Of a stretch of 64,000 nucleotides of DNA, positions 42,716 to 54,415 are shown in pieces. Below the pieces are notes generated by a model, which was given only the letters and a program-made list of their open reading frames with translations, had not been told where the DNA came from and did no database searches. The position numbers and the translations under genes are program-made. This DNA comes from Auanema rhodensis (taxonomy: Eukaryota > Nematoda > Chromadorea > Rhabditida > Rhabditidae): contig OZ059899.1 of NCBI GenBank assembly GCA_964057225.1, positions 15,818,501 through 15,882,500 of the forward strand, written 5' to 3'. Numbering within the stretch: position 1 is the stretch's first letter; each line of letters begins with the position of its first letter.

Positions 42716-45700
42716 GCTCTCACGCACTCTATCTATACATTTTTCAACATTTTGAAGTTCGAGCATTTAAACTCCAAGTTCGATAATCATACAACCTATA
42801 TAGCTAATTACGAGTCAAACCACAAAAACGATTACTGCATCTTTTGCCTATAACCAAGTAATAGTAATAGTGGTAGTGCTAGTAGTAGCAATAACGAAAA
42901 TATGAAAGTCTATTACAACAATCTAATTTTCTATTTCATTGTCCTAAATTAGTGAAAAGCAAGTTGGTAGAAATGCAACATGAAATTTATACTTTGAAAC
43001 ATAATAAGCGTTTTTCGAAGTCGAAAGAACAACCAATTCATAACACAGAATGTAAGAAATTGAATGTTAAGCCTATTAGCATATTCCACGTGTAAATCGC
43101 ATGCGGCATTCCGGTTTTCACGTGTGAGCGTCAAATTTCATTTGTGTATGCTCGCTGGCGTAATGGATGGTTGTGCATTAGTGATTGCATTTTTCTATTT
43201 TTAAAATATGCAGACAAGAATGAAGAACTGACTAGAAAGGACATATACGATTATGGTTTTGATATTTGCTAGACGATAAGTGACATCTTTCTAGTTTTGA
43301 TTTATCTATCCTATTATACAAAGCACATTACCAAATGTCTTGATGCTTCAAAAATGATTATCCTCATACTAGAAGACATCAGAGAAGAAAAATTGTGTTC
43401 TTAATACAAATTCTATTTTTGGCATCAGTTTCTTATTAGTTAAGTTGTATTTGAGCTCTTAGTAGGCAATGATGACGGTTCATCTGTCACTCATTGTTAG
43501 TTGCACGAACATCAACAGGCAAGTACGAATGTAAAGTTAGATTTATGAAATAAGAAAGCTACATCTATCCCGAGAAAAAGAATAGAGTGGGAGGATGGCA
43601 AGTTGTTTTCATTGTATTTGATCGACAAACGTCATTTAACGGGGAGATATTGGCAGGACTTTCTGATTTGTGCACAAATGCACAAACACATTAGTTCATA
43701 AGCACTTAATTCAGATTTAAAAATTCCAGTTTTCTTTGCAAATAGTCAGATGGGATTTCGTGTGAAGGATTTCAACCATAATCTTTTGCGGATAGTCATT
43801 GTACATGTTGTTTTAATGATAGAACCGATGTTATTGGGAGGGTATCAGCAGCTAAAGCAGCTGAAGTCATAGCATAAATAGCTCTGGTTCCAAGCTCAAA
43901 GACAGGATTGCAACGGTATAAATCTAATTGTGGCAATGATGTCATCCTGCTGCAGCAGCTTTAAGATTGCTTTTACTGCAAATGGAAATGGCTATCTGAG
44001 GTGCGATGACAATTCCCAATATCTGTTTATCTATGTCTTGGCAGAGAAAAGCATACTGTGTCTTCTACTAGAACAACATCTATATATCATCATCATCTCA
44101 GAGTGTAGTCGACTGGTATTGCTTCGTAGATTCTAGATGTGGAGACGATGTTGTACTTGATTGCATTAATTCAACATCACTTGAACCATGTTTTGCTTGA
44201 GCTGCTTTGCATCGTCTACCGCAACTTGAGGATAAATCAAGTCAGAATGACAATAGGGCTATGTTGTCCTGTCATCCGAAAGCACATTTGTACGCTTCGG
44301 CCAAACACAATTTTGGAGACTGTGTTGGAAAGCTCGAGAATGCAAATCATCAAACTCTCTTATGCGATGCATAAGAGTTGTCCTCAGAAAGCAGTTGACT
44401 GACAACGAAGTTAAGCCCAAGATGTCAGATGTTGATCAGATTTAAAACAGCGGAAGAGCGAACAAAGAGCAAAGTACACCTCGCTTTTTTTTAAATTAAA
44501 TTCATACTTATATTCATGTATTCTTTTAAAACTAAACGTAAATAGAATCAAACATGAGCTCCGATTGAACTTAGGACAATCTTGCTAGCTCAAATGTTCT
44601 TAAAAGTCAGAAATAACCCGTTTATTTCAATAATATTAGGAAACATCTACATTATTGTCAAAACATAAAAATTGTTTTGTTAAAATAGACTAAAAATAAC
44701 GTTTTTCAGCAGCAGTAGTCAGTTATGCACAGGAAGACGAGACATTCCTGGATAAAAGAGCGGGAGCTCGATTCTTTGTCACAGAAGCTAAACGAGGGGG
44801 TGCTCGAGCCTTCATGATGCCAGGCATGGAGGACAAACGCGGAGGAGCAAGAGCCTTTGGAGGTTTGTTTCACAGTATCAACTGTTATGATTGGGTTCTT
44901 TGTGTTATTAGTATAGCGATTATCAAGGGGGGTGATAATTTAGTGAAATTGATAACATGACTTCATGTGTGCCGCCATAGCTCAGTCGGTTAGAGCGTGG
45001 GTCTAATAAGCCCAAGGTCGCAGGTTCGACCCCTGCTGGCGGCAAAACATTTTACTTTTACGGTTTGTATCAAATAATACTTACGTATCTGTTTTGCAGG
45101 ACTGAAGCGTTTTGTACCAACTAACATTTTGGAGGAAGAAGAAGAGAAAAGAGGAGGTGGTCGAGCTTTCTTGGCTGAAGACAAACGAGGAGGTGGACGT
45201 GCCTTCTCCGAAATCAAACGTGGTGGCGGAAGGTACATTTCATTTCAAATGTACAAAGACAATATATATGTTACTGTTTTACAGAGCTTTCACTGAAAAG
45301 AGAGGAGGTGGACGAGCTTTCATAGAGACACGAGGTGGTGCCAGAGCAGCACTCATAGCCGATAAGCGTGGTGGTGCTCGCATGTTCATCAATGACAAGC
45401 GCGACTATGATCCAGAAGGCTTGTGGGATGTTGATCCCCGAGCATATGAGGTAATCATGCAGTTCTAAGATTGATTAGATATTTGCGTACCATACATTAC
45501 AAAGTAAATTGCAGATGCTAAAACGAGCAGGAGGTAGAGCTTTCCGCATCGACGGTGGTGGTATGTTTTGAACCAACCCAGTGAGTTGCTTTGCTTCGCA
45601 TGACTCTTATCCTCTGTTTTTCTTCTTCAAGGAAATGTCTTTGTGTATAATGAAGATACAGCAAATAAATTAAAAATAATTCTACATTGGCTTTCATACC

Positions 45701-45955
45701 TTATTTCTGAACCTACTTTCCGTTCTTTCTAAGCTTAACGAATGGTCTTTCGCTTTCCAGTATCTTGGCTGTTAGCAGACCTTAATATATCAAATAAGCA
45801 TTCTACTAAGCACAAAAGTTCCTCTAAAACAATACAAAAATCAAAATTTGACAGCCGAGCAAGCGAATACTTATCTTTGTTTTTCAGACAGTCAGGCTAC
45901 CTCTAAACGTGGTGGTGGCCGAAGTTTCCCGGTTCATAATTCTAAAGAAACCTAG
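37280..45955 (+). CDS. nlp-21: NLP-21-like neuropeptide precursor (GGARAF/GGGRAF peptides)
   Basis: Exons: 37280-37313, 44710-44862, 45100-45232, 45285-45450, 45515-45560, 45888-45955; 199 residues. The first exon gives MRPTAVLVLAA and joins in phase 1 to AAVVSYAQEDE, completing a good signal peptide; its 7.4-kb distance makes it the least certain part. Peptides are bounded by Lys-Arg: AGARFFVTEA, GGARAFMMPGMED, GGARAFGGL, GGGRAFLAED, GGGRAFSEI, GGGRAFTE, GGGRAFIETRGGARAALIAD, GGARMFIND, AGGRAFRIDGGDSQATS and GGGRSFPVHNSKET. Two acidic spacers lie between. No C-terminal Gly amidation donors except possibly none. C. elegans NLP-21 has the same GGARAF/GGGRSFP peptide types. Products would be secreted from neurons. 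AATAAA follows at 46089-46094. Confidence 0.85.
37314..44709 (+). other. Proposed nlp-21 first intron, 7.4 kb
   Basis: Non-coding in appearance. It holds GA-rich DNA (38089-38146), CT tracts (39537-39610, 40210-40260), a (CT)n block at 42667-42711 and small open frames without resemblance. If the signal-peptide exon at 37280 is wrong, this is intergenic. Confidence 0.5.
42667..42711. repeat. (CT)22 microsatellite
   Basis: Uninterrupted CT units within the proposed nlp-21 first intron. Confidence 0.95.
44971..45044 (+). tRNA. tRNA-Ile (anticodon AAT)
   Basis: A 74-nt cloverleaf. The 7-bp acceptor stem is GCCGCCA with TGGCGGC. The D arm has A-box TAGCTCAGTCGG. The anticodon stem GGGT/GCCC-type frames loop CTAATAA, so the anticodon is AAT (isoleucine). 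The T arm contains the B box GGTTCGACCCC, and the discriminator base is A. T-runs suitable for Pol III termination follow from 45050. It sits in the nlp-21 intron 44863-45099, on the same strand as its host gene. Confidence 0.97.
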
Positions 45956-46369
45956 ACGAACTGAACCACAGCACAACTCAGATGCAAGTGATCTCTTACC
46001 CTTTAAGCTCTTCAAACAGCTATCTGTAATAATAATCTGTTTCATGTCTCAAACAGTCTGTCTCATTCGTCTATTGTCTGACAATAGCAATAAAGTTGTT
46101 ATTTAGAAAAATAAGCATCGAATATTCATTCAATTCACTACAAATATCATTCAAAGAAAATTTTAAGATTTCTGGGAAACAAAAAGTATTAGTGAGGATT
46201 CAAAAGTTCAACATTGTTGTCCTATTGTCCTCCTAAGAGAGCAAATATACACACGAATAATCACTACTCCACTATTTTTCATTTGGAAATGTCGAATTAG
46301 TTCACACTGATGTTAGAGAACAAGTTAAAGCTTTAAAAAAATTGATTTGGAGAAGATAAAAACAAGACA
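45956..46369. other. Intergenic region, 414 bp
   Basis: nlp-21 3' UTR with AATAAA at 46089-46094, then AT-rich DNA up to the small secreted-peptide candidate. Nothing else seen. Confidence 0.6.
46089..46094 (+). promoter_or_regulatory. Polyadenylation signal for nlp-21
   Basis: AATAAA 134 nt beyond the stop codon of the neuropeptide precursor. Confidence 0.5.
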
Positions 46370-46544
46370 ATGTTTGCCATTCACACATCCTATATTCACA
46401 TTTTGTTCATAGCAACAGCTCTTATACCGTGTCCGATACCATTTGATTATCTTTATCAACCTGAGGTGTACATGTTTGATATTCTAAATACGGATTTGTT
46501 TTGTTTTTTTCTAGTTTCAAGACAGGAGTTCAACATTCACGTAG
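46370..46544 (+). CDS. Candidate small secreted peptide, 41 residues
   Basis: Two exons, 46370-46465 and 46515-46544, with donor GAG|GTGTAC and acceptor TTTCTAG. The start is signal-peptide-like (MFAIHTSYIHILFIATALIP), followed by CPIPFDYLYQPE and a nine-residue end FQDRSSTFT. The 49-nt intron has the local modal length. Unspliced, the frame runs to 46558. No family is recognised and no dibasic site is present. It converges on the 3' end of bub-1, so it may be UTR sequence. Confidence 0.35.
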
Positions 46545-46731
46545 TTAACTATATATAGTAAAATATGCGATTTAATATGATACAGATTTTATTTATATGA
46601 CATTGGTTTACATACTTTTATCATAAATCATGTTTTATAAACAGAGTGTTTGCGGTTAACTATATGTTATATATATATACCACATAAAACATAGGTTGGT
46701 GAATATAGCCAACTGTCACACTTTGCACAAT

Positions 46732-49700
46732 CTATGGTAATGATTGGTTAAATTTAGTCACCGCATTTCTCCATTCTATTATGTTGAAATTTTTCCGGAA
46801 GAAATTCGTCATTAACTGTAAACGAAAAAAAATTATTTGGAAAATGTGTTCACTACTATACCTCAATTTCGGCATCCCAATCTGGCAGTTTATCGCAGCT
46901 AGGAGCATTAATCATACGGTCAAAAATTTCAGTCATCAAATCACGGATAATTAAACGCCTAAATTTTCCATAAGGTCAATAAAAAACAAAAAAAGTTACC
47001 TCTTCATGCTCTCTTGCATTTCATAGCGACCAGATCGTGCTTTTCGTACATTCACATATTTTCCTAAGGCAATAACCGTTATTGTAGACACAAAGTTAAA
47101 GAAATCTGTCTGGTAGGTCCATGGTCGTCCATCCTGAATATGAAAAATATATGCTTACAATGATGAAACTTACCAGCATTTCAGGACAATCAAACTTGTC
47201 AGTTCCACCACGTCCTTTGAAGGTAGCGCCATTCATATGCTTCATGTCAATGGCACGGCCCCAATCAATAAGTTTGACCAAATTATGATTCAAAACACTA
47301 TCTACCCCATCATACTCTGGTATACTGAAGCATCATTATAAGAGTGGAAATAAAACAATTTAAATTACGGTCCCAAAACCATGAAATTGTCTGGCTTGGC
47401 ATCGCCATGAATAATTTCAACATTATGAGCTTCTCGTAGAATTCGGGCTATATTGATAGCAATAAACAGAATGATTAACCAACTAGGATCTTTCATCTTG
47501 TTTGCAACATCCTAGAAGTTCATAGATAAGAAGAAGTGCACATTCAACAAAACAATACCAAAAGAGTTCCGTGTGTGTGGAATTCATTTAGCAAAATGGA
47601 GGCATTCGAGAAGATATAAGCATCCGTAACCTATAAAATACAATAACACTTAAGTAATGCTGATTTTCCTACTTTCATAACCGAATATTCCTCCACAATC
47701 TTCGCATAGGGACCGGAGCTTTGGCGTAGTCTTCTGTTCACTTGTTCACAAACGTATACTTCCCACGTAGAAGGTGGAATCTCATACTACAACCAACATA
47801 AATGAATTTTCGAAAGGAAAGACGTTACCTTTAAAGCTAGAGTCTGTTTTTCCTCATTAACACATCTGAATACTTTAGCAAATCCTCCTTCACCAACTAA
47901 ATCTTGAACATGGAAACGTTCTCCTCCAAATACCATAACCTTGTTCTTTTGCACTTTGGCACATGTAGACTACAATAAACAGAACATAACTGGTCATGAA
48001 AAAAAAAATTACAGTATAATCATGCTGTTCGATAGGAGTGATATAATGTCCGTTGTCCATAATACTTTGACGTACATTCGCATCCCAGGGATTGATATCA
48101 CCAGAAATTGCTTCGCTAAAAAGAATATCATGATAACAAAATAACAATGAAAGCTCACGTTGGTCTCCCGACTCCTGTCTGATTCAACTCGTCATCGTCA
48201 CTACCTAAGTTTATATTTTCTAAAGCCATGTTCATGGAGTTTGATAGCCCTCCTATAGGTGTTTTAGGTTTAGCATCAGCAACCATGGTAGCTACAGCTT
48301 TTGGAGCAAGGGAATTACGACGCTTCATGAAACCGAGAGCTCCTTGAGCAGCTACATCCTCGTCTTCATCATCATCCTCCTCCATCTCATTATTAGCTTC
48401 CACCGCGAAGAAATCTTCAATTAAATTATAATGAGTATAAGAGCTATTAAGCTTTCAAACCTGCATGAGTAGGAGGGCGGTTCATGAAATGAGCGGGGGT
48501 TGAAGTTACAATACCTTGTCCATACTCCAAACGATGAGAACGGAACCCAGCGACAGTAATTTCATCATCTAAAAGGGGAAAATTAGAAAAATCTAGCAAA
48601 TTGTCTAAAAGTACCAAAGGCAGCAGTTTGCGGTTTTCTAGGAGGGATGTGGAAGTTCTCAAGCTCTTCCATATCTTCATCGGTGATTTTAAATGGACAC
48701 TAAGTCAAAACATTACAGTTATAGAGTTAGAAGAATCTTACTGGTTTTTTCTCAATTTCCAAGGTAGCATCGCCACAATCATTAAAATCTGGCACTGGAT
48801 TAGATACAGGACGGAGAGGAACACGAGTTCTGAAATCAGTAAGTTGAACCCTGAAGAAATATCTAAAATGCATACGGTGAAGGCGCTTTAGGTGGGGAAT
48901 TACTAGTTTGACTAGGAAGCATGGAAGTTTCATCCATATAAACGTCTATTTTTTCAACTTGGTCATTGACCAAAGGCATAGTTTGATCTTCGAGGGGAGC
49001 TAGAAAAAAGTGAAATCACACAATAAAATAAGAAAACAGAAAACATACGGCGATCTAAATTAACAGTATCAGAGAATAATGCAGCAGCCTTATTAATGTT
49101 CTCGAAATAGGATCCATCAGCAAAGGAATCATCCGCAACGCGAGTTATTTTTGTAGCTGACGGAGCTTTAATAACAGTTTTTTGTGTGGATATGGTTACA
49201 CCTGATGGAGGCTTATGCTTTGGATAGTAAAGGGAAGATGAAGCACTAAGCTGAGTCTCTGAAGAACATAAGTTAGCTAATTAACAATTTGATTAAGATG
49301 GTCTGATAATACCTTCCGGAATAATATTTTTTTGTTGTTTCGCAAATACGCTTTCAGAAGTTTTTTGATTAGGTGAGCATAGCCGACGGCGTTTATCTTC
49401 GTGGGATAAACTTTGTTCACTTTCTTCAGATACACAGCTCATACCAAATACCTTTAAAGATATTAAGCAAATTTATTTTGAAGAAAAAAAACCTTTTTGC
49501 GTTCACTTCCTTTCACTTCTGATGTGCTACTATCGCTAGATACAGTATACACAGGTTGTTCAACACTTGGTTGCATGACCTAAAAAAGTAAAAACCTATG
49601 AAAATTACATAGGTCAATTAAATTACAGTAATATCCATATCATCATCCATATCGACACGATCTTTCAATAAAGCCTCCCGGAATTCTTCAGGTGATACAC

Positions 49701-50665
49701 CAAAATAGTCTTCTCTGTCGATAAAGCATTTTCGTATTTTAGTTTTTCCTTAAGTACATAATAGAAAAAAGTTTCTAACAAAGAGCAAAACGAGATAATA
49801 CCTCCAGTTTCAAATGTTGAGATGGCCTGCACGGGTTTATTTTCCAACTTTGCTTTTTGTTGGATGAAAGCAACAGATGACCTTCTACGATCTCAAATAA
49901 TAATGTATTACATCACATCAAAATATGATAAGAATTACTAGCTCTCATTTTAGGCTTCGAGAAAATCATAGCAGTATCTTCTTCTAAATTATCTGTCGTA
50001 AAAATATGATTCTCATTTGGGAAATAATTAGTAACAAAATCACTGAAAAAATATGTAACGTTATCAGAGTGATTTGAGATTTTACCGGAAAGAGTCTTCA
50101 ATCTCAGATGTATTATACCCTTTCACTCTGGTACGAGCAAGTTCAACAATTTCTCGGAACTTTTGCACATTTTTAGCTTTGGCCCAGCTTTCGGCCCATA
50201 ATACATGGAATTTCAAGCAATCTGAGAAATATCGAGTAGCCTCAAGCTGATCATAGATACCAGTTTCTCTCATGTTAGTACTATGTTTAGCCTAAAAATT
50301 TTGCAAATTTGATTTCTTCCAAGAATAGCATACCACAATTTGATATATTCTCAGCATATTCGGATCTTTCTTCAAACTGTTTATACAATTGACTACTTGT
50401 CCAGCTTTGATTCCCCATGCTTTCAATAATCGTTTCTCAGTAGGACCTTTATTTTCGTAAAACAAATCAAAACATTCCAACTGCCTAAACTATCAGAATA
50501 ATTTCCTAATAGCCTAACAAACGAACCCGCAGAAAAATTTGAGACTTGCAGCAGTACGCTCTCTTTCAACCTCACTGAAAGCAAACCACAATTACAATGA
50601 ATATAATTATTAAATACAAACCTCAACGCTGCCCTGAGTGTAGCCTCCAAATGTGCGTCTCCCAT
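46732..50665 (-). CDS. bub-1: Spindle-checkpoint kinase BUB1
   Basis: Kinetochore Ser/Thr kinase. About 24 exons, starting 50665-50622, 50574-50527, 50484-50334, 50291-50086 and ending with the stop at 46732-46734; roughly 967 residues, close to C. elegans BUB-1. The N-terminal 150 residues are helical (AWGIKAGQVVNCINSL, HVLWAESWAKAKNVQKF), in the place of the Mad3/BUB1 TPR region. The middle is disordered and acidic (EEDDDEDED). The kinase domain has the glycine loop GEGGFAKVF, a VAIK-like lysine (TLALK), the catalytic loop IIHGDAKPDNFM (HGD instead of HRD, typical of BUB1), DWG for DFG, and CPEML for APE. A 46-nt intron (48830-48875) has a competing acceptor 21 nt upstream. An AATAAG acceptor four bases before ATG suggests trans-splicing. 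Confidence 0.9.
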
Positions 50666-51251
50666 TGCTCTTATTCAAAAAAACCTACCGGATTCCGGCT
50701 AGGAATGAAATTACTTTAATTGAGCTGGCGCGGAAAATAGAATTCAAAAATTATTAACACCCGCCGTGATTAGCATTGGGGCGCCGTTTCATAAACAGCT
50801 TTTCAAGAGAATCACACCTAGTCTTGTCAATTTTTTAACATTCAAGGTTGAAAGAGATAAACATCTTGTTAAAAACTACTTAATTAAGTAAAATTAGGCT
50901 TGTTTGTTTGTTTGTTTAAAGATTCTTTTATTGTTTATTTACGTAATATTGAATTAGGTATCTGTTTAGTATTCCTTTGTTTGTCTTCTCGGATATGCTA
51001 ATTCAGTTGTTTTCTATTTTCATTTTCGGTAAACTGGCACATATCTTACGCAAAGTATTAAGTATTTCTTATATGCACTCAATTTCTTAGTTTTACAATT
51101 AAAATTTTCTTCTCAGCTATGTATATTAGTAGTAGTTCTCTTATACTAACAACAGAGGGATAAAGAAATATAATTTATTTACATACCAACATTGAAATAC
51201 GAATATAATTAGTTTTATTATTATTATTATACGGTTAATTATGTTATGTTT
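50666..51251. other. Intergenic region, 586 bp
   Basis: The bub-1 promoter side and the 3' UTR of the 72-residue secreted-protein gene. It is AT-rich with a TTTG repeat near 50898-50918. No gene seen. Confidence 0.6.
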
Positions 51252-51576
51252 TTACTTGGATGGAAGGAAACGTTCACGAACATTCTTGGTAGCAAACGAT
51301 TCTCTGGAATATTAAGAAGTATAGAGAATAATTAATTATAACTTGAAAACCTGAATTTGTCGATATCAATGCTAGTTGGTATAATCTTGGTTTCTTCTTC
51401 TGGGAAGTCCTCTCCAGCAATGTTATCAATATCCTCGGTTAAATTGTTGTCTTCAATATCCATTTGAGCGAAAGCGAAAACGACAAGAGCAAGAAGGAGG
51501 AACTAAATATATTTTCTGAGTGTTTAAACGGAAATTTAAAAGGAAAATGGTAAATACTTACAGTCTTGAACATCAT
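51252..51576 (-). CDS. Small secreted protein, 72 residues, family unknown
   Basis: Three exons in coding order: 51576-51562, 51502-51351, 51303-51252. The signal peptide MMFKTFLLLALVVFAFA is followed by a strongly acidic segment (DIEDNNLTEDIDNIAGEDFP, EEETK) and a more basic end (VRERFLPSK). An N-glycosylation site (NLT) is present. No cysteines and no Lys-Arg sites apart from a terminal lysine, so it looks like a single small secreted polypeptide and not a multi-peptide precursor. Splice sites are canonical (GTAAGT; TTCCAG). I do not recognise it. Confidence 0.7.
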
Positions 51577-52399
51577 TTTTGAAATATTTATGATGAAGTT
51601 GATTACTGTAATAATAGAAATATTAATAGTTATTTAAGAGGAGTTGAAGGAAGTGAGTTACGAATTAAAAAAAAAACAAGATATGAAGAAAAGTAAAATA
51701 TGAAAAGAAGTTAAGTTTTTTAACAAACATTATAAATTCACTGTAATGGAAAAAACTTGAAATGAAGGACATGAAAGTGAGATACTGGATTTCTTGATGT
51801 CCGAAAGCTTTTATACTCTATGGGGTGGTTGCCAAAACAGCAAAAAAGTTTTCTTATGGAATATAAGTAGAAAATAGAGTGATTGTGATATACTATTTGG
51901 AGAAATACGATATGAATAGTAAAAGAAGATTTGAAAGTAAATAAAAGGTATGCAAAAGCAGTGGATGTAACTGATGTTTGTACATAAACTGATATAAAGC
52001 ATGGAAGAATGAACATAGTGACATTGTGCAGAAAGATATTCCAAAAGCGATATTGTCATTTATAGCTTAGTATATACATATACAGTTATTCTTGTTAATA
52101 TAACAAACATATATAGTAAGAATATACATATATATATATATATATGCTATAACATCTGTAGTAGATGGTTAAATCTCAGTCTCATTCAACTGGTTTGGAT
52201 GAAGCAGCCATCTTCCTTCGATCTCAGAGAACCCCCCTCTCTCTAACACATAGGCATTGTCCATTTTAGTAGGTTTATAGGAAGTATTTAATTATCCAAA
52301 AAAAATAAATACGATGAGATTAATTAAAATCTTCATTTTCCCGATTTTCGTTGTCATTTTCGTTAGTAGCAAAAAGTATATGTGGATGGAGTTTGGATG

Positions 52400-52433
<34 letters not shown>

Positions 52434-54415
52434 GAAAAAATAATGATAGTTCAGAGATCTATGATATAAAATTTAAAAATATCTATTTTATACATTTTTT
52501 TTGAAATACTTTTTTTATTTTTCAAAATAAAAATGTTAAGAATATTTGTTGAAATGACGAATAATTTAATTCTTTTATACATTTTACTAAGTAAATGACA
52601 ATGTGGAAAACAATTAAAACATTTTTCCATGAGAGACCTTTTAGAATTTATATTTTTAAATTCTTATACAGTGCCATTTGATTAGCCTTTCTATTTAAAG
52701 TTGTTAATAGAACAAGTTTAACTGAAAAGTTATCAGAAGACCGACGAAAAGTTTTTTTTTTAACCTTTGCACTTTATTTGAGCAAATTGGTGATTACGGA
52801 AAAGATCCGAAATGAAAGGGAAACGTATTTTAACAGATACTGACAAGGAAAAACAAAAAAATTAAGAGAGAAGAGAGAAAGTGAATGGAAACAATTTGAA
52901 TTGTTTATAAAGTTGAAACTAAACTCAGTTATATCTTTAAGATTTGGCTGGTGATGCTACTGTTGGTGATGTCGCTACTATTACTGATGATGATGATGAT
53001 GATGTCGATGATGATGATGGTGGGCGTAGCTTAAAGCAATTTATCCTTAAATGGGTAGATTCCTGATGTTTCACTTTCTCTTCCAACCATTTAACCTGGC
53101 CCGATTTTCCCTGTTCATACATGCTTGACAAAAGGTGTAGAGACATGAAAGAAAGAGAATAATAACGAGAGAATCTGAAAAGGAAAAAAAGAGAGGAAAA
53201 CTCTCCCAGTTTGACCATCCAAAAAGAAACTGTTTATCCTTTGACCACCTCGTTTTTTTCTTTTTTGCGAAGATTTCAAACCTGTTGTCGTTAGTTCATA
53301 TAATGAAGATGAACATGTTCCTTCTTTGAAATCCCTCTCGTACCCGCTTAATGTCTCGTATCTTGGGGGACGGTGCGGTCATTGTCATCTGGAGCGTAGC
53401 GTTGTCTAGAAAGTGAATTAAAGCTGTGAATGGAGAACAAATTGATGAGATGAGGTAGAAACGAATGAATGATCATCACGGTTAAGAGGATAACAAGAAA
53501 TCTGCTTCCGCATTTCCGCTGCTTTCGGTGTTCGTTTGACCCACTGATGAAATATTGCCTTCAGGTGCCCACTCAGATGTGAAGTTTTTGGAAGTTTGGA
53601 AAAATACGGTGTCAGCATCTAACTCCGACAACAGCAACAGGATAATGGGTCCATCATCCGGTGAGGGACATCAGTCTAGTTCCTACTGTCCCATGTATTG
53701 TCTTCTTGCTTTAGCACGATCCATGTTCCAGTTTATAGCATCACGATTGAGGTTACAACAACATAGGTTCACTATCTTCTTGATTTTCGATCATCTAACA
53801 AAGAAGAAGGACAGAGCTTGTTGCTTTCAAACCGTTCCCGGATTCCTTTGAATTGTTAAAGAATCATAGAATTCATTAATGATTCTTGATTTCTTCATAG
53901 TTTCAGCCGTGGTCATGGAAGATAATGAAGAGACTACATTCGTATACACAGAAGCTCTGCCATGTTTGCAGTGCATTCAGTGTAGTCATGCTGTTTTCAT
54001 TGGGTCATATGATAACATTGTTGGCTATGGAAGAACAGTTCAAGAGTTTAATATTGAAATGTGTCATCCTACTTTAAGTAACCAAGCTTTTTGCTCGACC
54101 CCAGCTTCAACGTTATCTTGAGAATACTCTCCATCTAAAGTCTACTATTTCCAAACAGATTTATGTGTTCTTATCGAGCATAGATGTACTGGTATAATGA
54201 TAAAAGGTGGTCACCAATCAACAGACGTAAGAAATATAGATACGCAGACACGTAACATTTTCAAATATTTTCTCTTTTATATAGAAGAACCTGAATGTCA
54301 TTTCAATATTTCTGCACATTTTACAAGCTATTACTCCTTGTCTAAGTATAACTAATACCATTATTTTCTATTCTTACTTTGTATGAATTGTATTTACTTG
54401 GTTGACTGACCGATT
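51577..54415. other. Intergenic region, 2.8 kb
   Basis: AT-rich, with (AT)n near 52128-52146, (GA)14 at 52403-52430 and a GAT-rich stretch near 52985-53020. The open frames at 52937-53218 (minus, Ser run from the GAT repeat) and 53555-53851 (plus) have no family resemblance. No gene confirmed. Confidence 0.55.
52403..52430. repeat. (GA)14 microsatellite
   Basis: Uninterrupted GA units in intergenic DNA. Confidence 0.95.

Noticed and set aside
48851-48875. A 25-nt intron in bub-1
   Set aside because: A second acceptor 21 nt downstream keeps the same frame and gives a normal 46-nt intron, so the short one is unlikely.
52937-53218. 93-codon minus-strand frame with a Ser run
   Set aside because: The Ser/Thr run comes from a GAT repeat; the rest has no resemblance to a family and no clear start context.
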